Shown here: in pieces, positions 19,223-29,098 of the stretch
How positions within the stretch are numbered: position 1 is the stretch's first letter
Layout of the letters: every line of letters begins with the position of its first letter
Assembly: GCA_030426265.1 (NCBI GenBank)
Contig: JAUHYP010000003.1
Location: 1 to 64,000 of the forward strand
DNA: 64,000 nt
Direction: 5' to 3'
From: Gammaproteobacteria bacterium
GTDB lineage: Bacteria > Pseudomonadota > Gammaproteobacteria > Xanthomonadales > SZUA-36
Notes under the pieces: model-generated
What the model saw: only the letters and a program-made list of their open reading frames with translations
Told to the model about the DNA's origin: nothing
Database searches by the model: none
Translations under genes and position numbers: made by a program

Positions 19223-20485
19223 ATGACCCGTAAAAACGTGCTCTATGCCCAGTCCGGCGGGGTGACCCCCGTCATCAACGCCACCGCCTGCGGCGTGATC
19301 GAAACCGCCCGCGCCCACCGCGACGCCATCGGCAAGGTCTACGCGGGCAAGGACGGCATCATCGGCGTCCTGCGCGAAGAACTGATCGACACCGGCAAGG
19401 AGCGCAAGGCCGACATCGCTGCGCTGCGCCACACGCCCGGCGGCGCCTTCGGTTCCTGTCGCTACAAGCTCAAGGGCATCGAGGACAACCTGCGCGAGTA
19501 CGAACGATTGATCGAGGTCTTCAAGGCGCACGACATCGGCGTGTTCCTCTACAACGGTGGCGGCGATTCCTCCGACACCGCCTACAAGGTCTCGCAGATC
19601 GGCAAGAAGCTGGGCTTCCCGGTGCAGTGCCTGGGCGTGCCCAAGACCATCGACAACGACCTGCCCATCACCGACTGCTCGCCCGGCTTCGGCTCGGTGG
19701 CCAAGTACGTGGCCGTGAGCATCATGGAGGCCAGCCTGGACGTGGAGTCCATGGCCTCGAGTTCGACCAAGGTGTTCATCCTGGAAGTGATGGGGCGCCA
19801 CGCCGGCTGGATCGCCGCCGCCGGCGGCCTGGCCCAGCGCGAGGCGGGCGACCCGCCCCACGTGATCCTGTTCCCGGAAGTCACCTTCGACGAGAAGGCC
19901 TTCCTGGCCAAGGTGGACAAGGCCGTGAAGACGCACGGCTACTGCTCCATCGTGGTGTCGGAAGGGGTGAAAGGCCCCGACGGCAAGTTCCTGTCCGACG
20001 CCGGGGTGCGCGATGCCTTCGGGCATGCCCAGCTCGGTGGCGTGGCGCCGGTGATCGCCGGGCTGGTCAAGGACAGGCTCGGCTACAAATACCACTGGGC
20101 CGTGTCCGACTATCTGCAGCGCTCGGCCCGTCACGTGGCCTCGAAGACCGACGTGGACCAGGCCTACGCCATGGGCAAGGCGGCGATCGAGCTGGCCCTG
20201 GCCGGCAAGTCCGGCGTCATGCCCGTGATCGAGCGGCTCTCGGACAAGCCGTACAGATGGAAGGCAGGCGAGGCGCCGCTCAGCCGCATGGCCAACCGCG
20301 AAAAGAAGATGCCGAAGAAGTTCATCACGAAGGACGGCATGGGCATCACCGCGGCGGCGCGAACCTACCTCGGCCCGCTGATCCGCGGCGAGGACTATCC
20401 CCCCTACGACCGCGAGGGCCTGCCGAAGTACGTGCGCCTCAAGCGCGTGCTGGCCGGGAAGAAGCTGCCGGATTTCGAAGTTTGA
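19223..20485 (+). CDS. Diphosphate (PPi)-dependent 6-phosphofructokinase
   Basis: 'LYAQSGGVTPVINATACGVIETAR', 'YNGGGDSSDTAYKVSQIGKKLGFPVQCLGVPKTIDNDLPITDCSPGFGSVAKY', 'EVMGRHAGWIAAA'. Confidence 0.93.
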   Translation: MTRKNVLYAQSGGVTPVINATACGVIETARAHRDAIGKVYAGKDGIIGVLREELIDTGKERKADIAALRHTPGGAFGSCRYKLKGIEDNLREYERLIEVFKAHDIGVFLYNGGGDSSDTAYKVSQIGKKLGFPVQCLGVPKTIDNDLPITDCSPGFGSVAKYVAVSIMEASLDVESMASSSTKVFILEVMGRHAGWIAAAGGLAQREAGDPPHVILFPEVTFDEKAFLAKVDKAVKTHGYCSIVVSEGVKGPDGKFLSDAGVRDAFGHAQLGGVAPVIAGLVKDRLGYKYHWAVSDYLQRSARHVASKTDVDQAYAMGKAAIELALAGKSGVMPVIERLSDKPYRWKAGEAPLSRMANREKKMPKKFITKDGMGITAAARTYLGPLIRGEDYPPYDREGLPKYVRLKRVLAGKKLPDFEV

Positions 20486-22131
20486 GCCTGGCGTCGCGCG
20501 CCGCCCTGGTCGGGGCGGCCCTACTGGCTTCCATCGCTGCGGTCGCCTCCGAAGCGGCTGCTGAAGCGCCCGGCGGCTTGTCCGGTGAACGCATTCGGGC
20601 GCACATCGAGTTTCTCGCCGACGACACCCTGGCGGGACGCCAGCCCGGAACCCCGGGTTACGACATCGCCGCCAACTACGTGGCCAGCCAGTTCCGTCAG
20701 CTGGGCCTGGCGCCCGCTGGTGGCGGCGACAGCTACCTGCAAGCGGTGCCCCTGCGCGAAGCGTTCCAGATCCCCGGCTCTGCGCGACTGAGTCATCACC
20801 GCGAGGGAGCGACCCGGGAGTTCGTGTTCGTTGAGGAGTTCTTCACCGGCGCCAGCCGCGCCTTCGAGGACAGCGGCGTGCGCGCCCCGCTGGTGTTCGT
20901 GGGTTACGGCATCAGCGCCCCGGCGTTGGACCACGACGACTATGCCGGCATCGACGTCGAGGGCAGGATCGTGGTCGCCTTCGCCGGGCAGCCCGCGTCC
21001 TTCCCCAGCGAGGAAGGCGCCCATTTCTCTTCCCGGACCCAGAAGCAGCGCGCGGCCGAGGCCGCCGGCGCGGTGGGCGCGATCCAGATTTACACGCCCC
21101 GTGCCGCACAGCGATTCGCCTGGGATCGGCTGGAATCCGTGGTCGGCGCGCCCGCCATGGGCTGGCTGGATGCGCAGGGCGAGGTTCATGGCGAGAGCGA
21201 GCAGATTCGGGGCGGCGCCCTGTTGCACCACGAGGCCGCGGATGTGCTGTTCGAGGGCGCGCCGCTGGCGCTCGCGGAACTGATCGCCCTGGACGAGGCC
21301 GCCGAGCCGCTGCCGGTCTTCGCGCTGGCGGGCGAGGCCGAGTTCGCCCAGCGCAGCACCCACGAGAACATCACCAGCCCCAACGTCGCGGCCCTGCTTC
21401 CCGGCGCCGATCCGTTGCTGGGCGATGAGGTGGTGGTCTACACGGCCCACCTCGATCACATTGGCGTCCTGCCCGGCGAAGGGCACGAGGACGCCATCAA
21501 CAATGGCGCCCTCGACAATGCCGCCGGCATCGCCGTGATGCTGGAAACGGCGCGCCGGTTCACCGAGGACGAGCCGCCGCGGCGCTCGGTGCTGTTCCTG
21601 GCCGTGACCGCCGAGGAAAAGGGCCTGGTGGGCTCGGAGTATTTCGCCCACAACCCGACGGTGCCGCGTGAAGACCTGGTCGCCGTGGTCAATCTCGACA
21701 TGCCCATGCTGCTGTACGACTTCGCTGACGTGATCGCCTTCGGCGCCTCTCACTCGAGCCTGGGCGAGGTGGTGGAGGTCGCCGCTGCCGCCGAAGACAC
21801 GGCGCTTACGCCCGACCCCTGGCCGGAGCAGAACATCTTCGTGCGCAGCGACCACTACCGTTTCGTGGAGCAGGGCATTCCCTCGATCTTCCTCGTGACC
21901 GGTGTGAACACGCGGGGCGGCGAGACCGTTGGCGAAGGCATGAGCATCGCCATGAAGTTCCGGGAGGATCACTACCACCGCCCCTCGGACGAGCCCACGC
22001 TGCCCATCGACTATGCCGCCGCCACCCGCTTCGTGCGTATCAACCACGGCATCGGCGAACGCATCGCCAACACTGCCGCACGCCCCACCTGGCACGAAGG
22101 CGATTTCTTCGGCGAAACCTTCAGCCCGTAG
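20482..22131 (+). CDS. M28 family metallopeptidase with PA-like insert, secreted
   Basis: TTG start overlapping the PFK stop; signal peptide; 'VVVYTAHLDHIGVL...INNGALDNAAGIAVMLETAR', 'LFLAVTAEEKGLVGSEYFAHN', 'RSDHYRFVEQGIPSIFL'. Confidence 0.9.
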   Translation: MSLASRAALVGAALLASIAAVASEAAAEAPGGLSGERIRAHIEFLADDTLAGRQPGTPGYDIAANYVASQFRQLGLAPAGGGDSYLQAVPLREAFQIPGSARLSHHREGATREFVFVEEFFTGASRAFEDSGVRAPLVFVGYGISAPALDHDDYAGIDVEGRIVVAFAGQPASFPSEEGAHFSSRTQKQRAAEAAGAVGAIQIYTPRAAQRFAWDRLESVVGAPAMGWLDAQGEVHGESEQIRGGALLHHEAADVLFEGAPLALAELIALDEAAEPLPVFALAGEAEFAQRSTHENITSPNVAALLPGADPLLGDEVVVYTAHLDHIGVLPGEGHEDAINNGALDNAAGIAVMLETARRFTEDEPPRRSVLFLAVTAEEKGLVGSEYFAHNPTVPREDLVAVVNLDMPMLLYDFADVIAFGASHSSLGEVVEVAAAAEDTALTPDPWPEQNIFVRSDHYRFVEQGIPSIFLVTGVNTRGGETVGEGMSIAMKFREDHYHRPSDEPTLPIDYAAATRFVRINHGIGERIANTAARPTWHEGDFFGETFSP

Positions 22132-22201
22132 GGCCGGCCCGGCCCCCCCCGGGGCCCCCGTCTGCGACGCGTTCACGCCAGTTCCGATAGAATTCGCGGC
22201 C

Positions 22202-22522
22202 ATGAACGAGACCATCGCCATCCTGTGCACTTGCCCGGACGAGGCCACGGCGGAACGGTTGGCGCGGGGCATGCTGGACAACCGGCACGCCGCCTGCGTG
22301 AACATCCTGCCGTCCGTGCGGTCCCTGTATGTCTGGAACGGCGAGGTGAAGGACGAGCAGGAGGTGCTGATGATCATCAAGACCACCCATTCCCATTTTT
22401 TCGTCATCGAGCACTGGCTGCAGGAACATCATCCCTATGACGTTCCCGAGTTGCTGTCGCTCGATGCCGAGCACGTGTCCGAGCCCTACCTGAAGTGGCT
22501 GCGGACGACGGTATCGACGTGA
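22202..22522 (+). CDS. cutA: Divalent-cation tolerance protein CutA
   Basis: 'ILCTCPDEATAERLARGMLDNRHAACVNILPSVRSLYVWNGEVKDEQEVLMIIKTT'. Confidence 0.97.
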   Translation: MNETIAILCTCPDEATAERLARGMLDNRHAACVNILPSVRSLYVWNGEVKDEQEVLMIIKTTHSHFFVIEHWLQEHHPYDVPELLSLDAEHVSEPYLKWLRTTVST

Positions 22523-22570
22523 GCGCGCCGCGGCGCTGACCTGGCGCGGCCCCGCGCGGCCCGGACTTCC

Positions 22571-25108
22571 ATGCCCATGACCTTCTTCCTCCGGCTCCTG
22601 GCCCTCTTCCTGATGCTCGCGGGCGGTGGCGCGCGCGCGATCGAACCGGGCGAGGTGCGCCAGTATGGCGATGTGTTCGCGATTTCCGCCCGGGCGCTCG
22701 CCGCGAACCGCGTGGAAGTGCGCTGGGACATCGCCGAGGACTATTTCCTCTACAACAACCGCTTCCTGGCCTTCTCGACCACCACGCCGGGCGTCGAGCT
22801 GGGTGCCCCGGATGTGCCGCCCGGCGAGTTGACCTACGACGAGCTGCTCGGCGAAGAAGTGGTGAAGTTCCGTGATCGCCTGGCGGTGGCGGTACCGCTG
22901 TCCGTGGTGCCGCCCGGCACCCGACAGGTCAGCCTCGACGTCCGCTCCCAGGGCTGCCTGGAAAAGGTCCTGTGTTACCCGCCCACGACCCAGACCGTGC
23001 TGGTGAGCCTGCCCGCCTCGGTGGACATCGCCACCATCCCCGCGCCGCGGGCCCAGACGGAAACCCTGGCGTCGGCGCCGGTTCGGCCGCGGGTCAATCC
23101 GACGGATCCGGCCGCCGCGTCGCCCCAGCCGCTCGCTTCCGATGCGGCATCGAATTCCCTGCGGCCTTCGGCGCAGTCCTCGGCGCTGGACGAACTGCTC
23201 GGCAACGTACCCGCCGGCCCCGGCGCCGGTGACGCAGCGTTGCCGCCGGAGCAGGCCTTCCGCTACGAGGCCATCGCGCTGGACGAGGGGACGGCCCTGG
23301 TGCGCTTCACGGCAGAACCCGGCTACTACCTCTACGTCGACCATTTCGCCTTCCGGGTGGTCGCGGAATCCGGAGCGGCAGCGAGTTCGTCGGCCGCCCC
23401 GCTTGCCGAGGCCATCACGGGCAGCCAGGTCGCCGGAGGCGTGTCGGTCGATGCCGTCGAGCTTCCGGAAGGCACCATCAAGGACGACCCGGAATTCGGG
23501 CCGGTGCCGGTGATTTTCGGCCAGGCGGAAATTCCCGTGCGCTTCGCACGCCCCGCCGGCCCTGCGGTCACGGTCACGCTGGAGGCGGACTGGCAAGGGT
23601 GTCGCGACGGCGACATCTGTTACCCGCCGCAGACCGGGCGCATCCTCGTGGAGTTGCCGGCGGCTGCCGTCGCCCTGCAGGGTTCGGGAGGAGTAGGGGG
23701 CGCGGGAACGGGCGCGGGCCTGCAGCGGTCAGGGTCCGCCGCCGAAGGCGCAGGCGCGTCCGGCGAGCCGGCTTCCGAACCCTTTGGGTCCTCCTCGACC
23801 GCACCGGTGTCCGAGCAGGGCCGCCTGGCCACCCTGTTGCTGGAGAATCCCGCCGGGGCGATGGTCGCCTTCTTCTTGGCCGGCCTGCTGCTGGCCTTCA
23901 CGCCCTGCGTGTTCCCGATGGTGCCCATCCTCTCCGGCATCATCGCCGGCGAAGGCGACCGCATCACCACGGCACGCGCCCTGACGCTGTCGCTGGTCTA
24001 TGTCCTGGCCATGGCGCTGGCCTACACCGTGGCCGGCGTGCTCGCGGGGCTGTTCGGGAAGAACCTGCAGGCCGTGTTCCAGCACCCCGCCATCATCACC
24101 GCGGTGGTGGTCGTGTTCGTGCTGCTGGCGCTGTCGATGTTCGGCTTCTACGAGTTGCGGCTGCCCAGCCGCTGGCAGACCCGCATCACCCAGGCCAGCA
24201 ACCGGATGAAGGGCGGTCGCCTGGGCGGCGTGGCCGTGATGGGGCTGTTGTCGGCGCTGATCGTTGGCCCCTGCGTGGCCCCGCCCCTGGCGGCGGCCCT
24301 GATCGTGATCGGCGAATCCGGCAGCCCGGTGCTCGGTGGCGCGGCCCTGTTCGCCCTGTCCCTGGGCATGGGGGCGCCGCTGGTCGCCTTCGGCGCCTCC
24401 GCCGGCCGGCTGCTGCCGAAGGCCGGCGCCTGGATGAACACCGTCCAGGCCGTGTTCGGCGTCGGCCTGCTGGCCCTGGCCATCTGGATGCTCGAGCGCA
24501 TCGTCCCCGGGGTGCTGGTCATGGTGCTCTGGGGTCTGCTGGCGGTCGGCTGCGGCGTGTATCTCGGCGCACTGGAGCGCATTCCCGAAGGCGCCGGCGG
24601 CTGGGCGCGGCTGTGGAAGGCCCTGGGCGTGTCGCTGCTGCTGTTCGGCGCCATCCAGTTCGTCGGCGCGGCCTCCGGCGGCGACTACTGGCTCAAGCCC
24701 CTGGGACATTTCTCGGGCGGCGGCCAGGCGCAGGAGCACGTCGCCTTTCGCCGCGTCAAGTCGGTCGAGGACCTGGACAACGCGGTGGCCCAGGCCAACG
24801 CGCAGGGCCGGCCGGCGGTGTTCGACTTCTACGCGGACTGGTGCGTTGAATGCATCCGCATGGAGCGCAACACTTTCCCCGAACCCGAGGTCCAGGCCCT
24901 GCTGACGGAGATGACGCCCCTGCAGGCGGACGTGACGGCGCATGACGACGTGGACCAGGCCCTGATGCGACGCCACGGCGTGATCGGCCCGCCGGCCATC
25001 CTGTTCTTCGACCGCTACGGCAACGAACTGGAAGACTACCGCCTGGTGGGATATTTCGAGCCGACCGAATTCGCGGCGCATCTGCGCCAGGTGCTGGCGG
25101 CCTGGTGA
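22571..25108 (+). CDS. dsbD: Protein-disulfide reductase DsbD with two tandem N-terminal alpha domains
   Basis: Two nDsbD-like domains (CLEKVLCYPP; CRDGDICYPP), DsbD membrane core (AFTPCVFPMVPILSGIIAG...VGPCVAPPLAAAL), C-terminal thioredoxin domain (DFYADWCVECIRMERNTF). Confidence 0.95.
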   Translation: MPMTFFLRLLALFLMLAGGGARAIEPGEVRQYGDVFAISARALAANRVEVRWDIAEDYFLYNNRFLAFSTTTPGVELGAPDVPPGELTYDELLGEEVVKFRDRLAVAVPLSVVPPGTRQVSLDVRSQGCLEKVLCYPPTTQTVLVSLPASVDIATIPAPRAQTETLASAPVRPRVNPTDPAAASPQPLASDAASNSLRPSAQSSALDELLGNVPAGPGAGDAALPPEQAFRYEAIALDEGTALVRFTAEPGYYLYVDHFAFRVVAESGAAASSSAAPLAEAITGSQVAGGVSVDAVELPEGTIKDDPEFGPVPVIFGQAEIPVRFARPAGPAVTVTLEADWQGCRDGDICYPPQTGRILVELPAAAVALQGSGGVGGAGTGAGLQRSGSAAEGAGASGEPASEPFGSSSTAPVSEQGRLATLLLENPAGAMVAFFLAGLLLAFTPCVFPMVPILSGIIAGEGDRITTARALTLSLVYVLAMALAYTVAGVLAGLFGKNLQAVFQHPAIITAVVVVFVLLALSMFGFYELRLPSRWQTRITQASNRMKGGRLGGVAVMGLLSALIVGPCVAPPLAAALIVIGESGSPVLGGAALFALSLGMGAPLVAFGASAGRLLPKAGAWMNTVQAVFGVGLLALAIWMLERIVPGVLVMVLWGLLAVGCGVYLGALERIPEGAGGWARLWKALGVSLLLFGAIQFVGAASGGDYWLKPLGHFSGGGQAQEHVAFRRVKSVEDLDNAVAQANAQGRPAVFDFYADWCVECIRMERNTFPEPEVQALLTEMTPLQADVTAHDDVDQALMRRHGVIGPPAILFFDRYGNELEDYRLVGYFEPTEFAAHLRQVLAAW

Positions 25109-25211
25109 ATCCCGTACCGAATCACGGCGCCTGCCCGTCGGTTCCGGGTCACGGGACGCCGGGAGCATCCGCATTGCGGCGCTGTCCCGTTCCGGCAGGG
25201 GCGCCGAGCGC

Positions 25212-25766
25212 ATGAGCCGCACGACACTGCTCGGCCTGGTCGTCGCGCTGGTGGCCGGCCTCGCGGGCGTGCTCACGGGGCTTTGGCTGCAGGAAGATCC
25301 CAACGCGACCGGCGCCGGAGCACCCGGCGAAGGCCCTGCCGCCCTGCACGGACGGCCACGCCCGCCGTTCGAACTGGGCGCCAGCGATGGCCGCCGGGTG
25401 AGCGCCGATGACTTCGACGGCCAGGTGCTGCTGGTCAACTTCTGGGCCACCTGGTGCGCTCCCTGCCGGGCCGAGATGCCCATGCTGGACGAGATCCAGC
25501 AATCCCACGCCGGGCGGGGCCTGGCCGTGGTCGGCATTGCCCTGGACGACGTGGCGCGCGCCCGCGAGTTCGCCGAGCGGCTGGGCATCGGCTACACCAT
25601 CCTGGTCGGGGCCGGGGACGTGATGGCCACCAGCCTCGCCTTTGGCAACCGGGACGGCCTCCTGCCCTATACCGTGCTGGTGGACCGGGAAGGCACGGTG
25701 CGTTGGACGCACCTGGGCGAACTGGAACGCGACGAACTGATGGCGGAGCTCGAGCCTCTGCTCTGA
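25212..25766 (+). CDS. TlpA/ResA-like membrane-anchored thioredoxin
   Basis: N-terminal TM; 'VLLVNFWATWCAPCRAEMPMLDEIQ' CAPC motif. Confidence 0.93.
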   Translation: MSRTTLLGLVVALVAGLAGVLTGLWLQEDPNATGAGAPGEGPAALHGRPRPPFELGASDGRRVSADDFDGQVLLVNFWATWCAPCRAEMPMLDEIQQSHAGRGLAVVGIALDDVARAREFAERLGIGYTILVGAGDVMATSLAFGNRDGLLPYTVLVDREGTVRWTHLGELERDELMAELEPLL

Positions 25767-25898
25767 ACCGCGTTTCGGCGCGCCGTGAGGACTTGCCGGG
25801 CTGGAAACGGTAGCGATCGTCCCCAATACGGCGGCGAATTGTTTACAATGTTCGCCCCGTGGTGCAGACTGCCGCCCCTTGCTGGCCTCCGAGTCGTC

Positions 25899-26339
25899 AT
25901 GACCCGCATTCTCGTCGTCAACGGACCGAACCTGAACCTGCTCGGCACGCGGGAGCCCGGCCAGTACGGCCAGCGAAGCCTGGAGCAGATCCTCGAGGAA
26001 ATGCGTTACGTGGCCGCGGCCACGGGGCTGGAACTCGACGCCGTGCAGAGCAACGCCGAGGGCGACCTCATCGACGCGGTGCAGCAGGCGGGCCGTGACG
26101 GGGTTGACTGGATCATCCTCAACCCGGCCGGCTACACCCACACCAGCGTCGCCCTTCGGGACGCGCTGCTGGCGGTCGCAATCCCATTCATCGAAGTGCA
26201 CCTGTCGGCCGTTTCGGCCCGCGAGCCATTCCGGCAGGTGTCGTATTTCGCGGACATCGCCGAGGGCGTGATCAGCGGCTTTCGCGGCGAGGGCTACCTG
26301 CTCGCGCTGCAGGCGATCCTCAACCGAATCGAACCCTGA
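25899..26339 (+). CDS. aroQ: 3-dehydroquinate dehydratase type II
   Basis: '[21 protein letters not shown]', '[15 protein letters not shown]', '[19 protein letters not shown]'. Confidence 0.98.
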   Translation: MTRILVVNGPNLNLLGTREPGQYGQRSLEQILEEMRYVAAATGLELDAVQSNAEGDLIDAVQQAGRDGVDWIILNPAGYTHTSVALRDALLAVAIPFIEVHLSAVSAREPFRQVSYFADIAEGVISGFRGEGYLLALQAILNRIEP

Positions 26340-26354
26340 GCAGAGGGCAAGGGC

Positions 26355-26831
26355 ATGGACATACGTAAAATCAAGAAACTCATCGAACTGCTGGAGGAAT
26401 CCAGCCTCTCGGAGATCGAGATCGTCGAGGGCGAGGAATCCCTGCGCATCAGCCGCGCCGGCCCGTCGGCGCCGCCGATGGCCTACGCGCCGCAGTACGC
26501 CATGCCGCCTGCACCGGCAGCCGCGGCGCCCGCGCCGGCGTCTGCGCCCGCCGCGGAGGGCGGCGCCGCCCCGGCCGAAGGCGACGGCATTCCGGACGGC
26601 CAGGTGGTCCGCGCGCCGATGGTGGGCACCTTCTACGCCGCCTCCAGCCCGGAAGCCGAGAACTTCGTGAGCAAGGGCCAGACCGTCGCGGTGGGTGACA
26701 CGCTGTGCATCATCGAGGCCATGAAGATGTTCAACCAGATCGAGTCGGACCATTCCGGCACGGTGGTGGCCATCCTCGCCGAGAACGGCCAGCCGGTGGA
26801 GTACGACCAGCCACTGTTCGTGATCCGCTGA
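26355..26831 (+). CDS. accB: Acetyl-CoA carboxylase biotin carboxyl carrier protein
   Basis: [32 protein letters not shown]; biotinylation motif EAMKM. Confidence 0.99.
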   Translation: MDIRKIKKLIELLEESSLSEIEIVEGEESLRISRAGPSAPPMAYAPQYAMPPAPAAAAPAPASAPAAEGGAAPAEGDGIPDGQVVRAPMVGTFYAASSPEAENFVSKGQTVAVGDTLCIIEAMKMFNQIESDHSGTVVAILAENGQPVEYDQPLFVIR

Positions 26832-26843
26832 CCGGCGACGACC

Positions 26844-28208
26844 ATGGCCATCATGGAAAAGATCGTCATCGCCAACCGCGGCGAAATCGCCCTGCGCATC
26901 CACCGCGCCTGCCACGCCCTGGGCATCAAGACCGTGGCGGTGCATTCCACCGTGGACCGCAATCTCAAGCATGTCGCCCTGGCGGATGAGTCCGTGTGCA
27001 TCGGGCCGGCGCCCGGTTCGGAGAGCTATCTCAACATCCCCGCCATCATCGCCGCCACGGAAGTGACGGACGCGGTGGCGGTGCACCCGGGTTACGGCTT
27101 CCTGGCCGAGAACGCCGACTTCGCCGAGCGCGTGGAGGAGAGCGGATTCATCTTCATCGGCCCGCGGCCCGAGACCATCCGCCTGATGGGCGACAAGGTC
27201 TCCGCCATCGAGGCCATGAAGTCCGCCGGCGTGCCCTGCGTGCCCGGCTCCGGTGGCCCCCTGGGCGATGATCCGGAGGAGATCGCCGCCATCGCGGCGA
27301 AGATCGGGTTCCCGGTGATCATCAAGGCCGCCGCCGGAGGCGGTGGGCGCGGGATGCGCGTGGTGCACGAGGAAAAGAACCTCGTCAGCTCCCTGAAGCT
27401 CACGCGCCAGGAAGCCGGCGCGGCGTTCGGCGACGACACGGTCTACATGGAGAAGTACCTGACCAACCCGCGCCACATCGAGATCCAGGTAATGGCCGAT
27501 GAGCACGGCAACGCCATCCATCTCGGCGAGCGTGATTGCTCCACCCAGCGCCGCCACCAGAAAGTCATCGAGGAAGCGCCGGCGCCCGGCATCACCGCCC
27601 AGCAGCGCGCCGAAATCGGCGCGGTCTGCGTCGAGGCCTGCAAGCGCATCGGCTACCGCGGCGCGGGGACCTTCGAGTTCCTGTACGACGACGGCAATTT
27701 CTACTTCATCGAGATGAACACGCGCATCCAGGTGGAGCACCCGGTCACCGAGCGCATCACCGGTGTGGACCTCATCCGCGAGCAGATCCTGGTCGCCGCC
27801 GGCGAGAAGCTGAGTTGGAAGCAGGAAGACATCCAGATTCGCGGCCACGCGATCGAATGCCGCGTCAACGCCGAGGACCCGGAGAGCTTCATGCCCTGTC
27901 CGGGCACGATCGACGGCTTCCACACGCCGGGCGGGCCGGGTATCCGGGTGGATTCCCACATCTACGACGGCTACCGCGTGCCGCCCAATTACGACTCCAT
28001 GATCGCCAAGGTCATCGCCCACGGCCACGACCGTGAGACCGCCATCGCCCGCATGCGCGTGGCGCTGGACGAGATGGTCCTCGGCGGCATCAAGTCCAAC
28101 ATCCCGCTGCACCAGTGGCTGCTGAAGGACCCCGGCTTTCTCGCGGGTGGTTTCAACATCCACTACCTGGAAAAGCGCCTCAAGGAACGGGCCGGCCCCG
28201 AGGAGTGA
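26844..28208 (+). CDS. accC: Acetyl-CoA carboxylase biotin carboxylase subunit
   Basis: '[40 protein letters not shown]'; start could be the ATG at 26853. Confidence 0.99.
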   Translation: MAIMEKIVIANRGEIALRIHRACHALGIKTVAVHSTVDRNLKHVALADESVCIGPAPGSESYLNIPAIIAATEVTDAVAVHPGYGFLAENADFAERVEESGFIFIGPRPETIRLMGDKVSAIEAMKSAGVPCVPGSGGPLGDDPEEIAAIAAKIGFPVIIKAAAGGGGRGMRVVHEEKNLVSSLKLTRQEAGAAFGDDTVYMEKYLTNPRHIEIQVMADEHGNAIHLGERDCSTQRRHQKVIEEAPAPGITAQQRAEIGAVCVEACKRIGYRGAGTFEFLYDDGNFYFIEMNTRIQVEHPVTERITGVDLIREQILVAAGEKLSWKQEDIQIRGHAIECRVNAEDPESFMPCPGTIDGFHTPGGPGIRVDSHIYDGYRVPPNYDSMIAKVIAHGHDRETAIARMRVALDEMVLGGIKSNIPLHQWLLKDPGFLAGGFNIHYLEKRLKERAGPEE

Positions 28209-29098
28209 GCGGAGAAGCCGCCAAGCCGGCTTTTCTCGAAGTGAGCCTGACCCTGGAACGGCGCCACGTCGAGGTGGCCGAGGAGCTGATGCTCGCCCAG
28301 GGCGCCCTTGCCGTCACCCTGACCGACCACGGGGACACGCCCCTGTGGGAACCGGGCGTCGGCGAAACACCGCTCTGGGAGGCCGTGCGCCTGACGGGTC
28401 TGTTCGACCCGGCGGTGGATCGCGAGCGCCTGCTCGCCGCCCTGGCCCTGTTGCCCCTCGAGAAGGAGCCCGAGACTTCCGGCCTCGACGACCAGCCCTG
28501 GGAACGGGCCTGGATGGACCGCTTCGAGCCCATGCGCTTCGGCCAGCGGTTGTGGATCGTTCCCACCGGCGCCACGCCGCCGGACCCCTCGGCCTGCCTG
28601 CTCCATCTCGATCCCGGCCTGGCCTTCGGCACGGGCACGCACCCGACCACGCGCTTGTGCCTGGAGTGGCTGGACGGCGCCGGCCTGGACGGCAACGGGG
28701 TGCTCGACTTCGGCTGCGGCTCCGGCGTCCTGGGCATCGCCGCGGCCCTGCTGGGTGCGGAATCGGTGCTGTGCATGGACTACGATCCGCAGGCCGTTTG
28801 GGCCACGGACCAGAATGCGGAACGTAACGGCGTCGCGGAGCGCGTCCGGGCCCGGGAAGGCGACCGGCCCGCAGCCGGCGCCTGGGACGTGGTCATCGCC
28901 AACATCCTGGCCGGTATTCTCGAACGCCTGGCGCCGGAGCTGGTGGCCGCTGTCAAACCGGGTGGCCGCCTGCTGTTGACCGGCATTCTCGAGGAGCAGG
29001 CCGATTCCGTTCAGGCCCGCTACCGTGAAGCCGGCCTGGACCTGCGCGTGTCCGGCGCGACGGAGGGCTGGGTGCGCATGGAGGGTGTGCGTTCGTGA
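28205..29098 (+). CDS. prmA: Ribosomal protein L11 methyltransferase
   Basis: GTG start overlapping the accC stop; '[21 protein letters not shown]...[20 protein letters not shown]'. Confidence 0.93.
   Translation: MSGEAAKPAFLEVSLTLERRHVEVAEELMLAQGALAVTLTDHGDTPLWEPGVGETPLWEAVRLTGLFDPAVDRERLLAALALLPLEKEPETSGLDDQPWERAWMDRFEPMRFGQRLWIVPTGATPPDPSACLLHLDPGLAFGTGTHPTTRLCLEWLDGAGLDGNGVLDFGCGSGVLGIAAALLGAESVLCMDYDPQAVWATDQNAERNGVAERVRAREGDRPAAGAWDVVIANILAGILERLAPELVAAVKPGGRLLLTGILEEQADSVQARYREAGLDLRVSGATEGWVRMEGVRS

Noticed and set aside
20521-22407. 628-aa minus-strand ORF
   Set aside because: Antisense to the clear M28 peptidase gene and cutA; no domain or signal recognised.
26500-26590. Ala/Pro-rich low-complexity tract in AccB as a possible novel repeat
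   Set aside because: This is the normal flexible Ala/Pro linker of biotin carboxyl carrier proteins.
25149-28163. 1004-aa minus-strand ORF
   Set aside because: It lies antisense to tlpA-like, aroQ, accB and accC; composition is His/Arg/Gly/Asp-rich with no recognisable domain, typical of spurious antisense ORFs in high-GC DNA.
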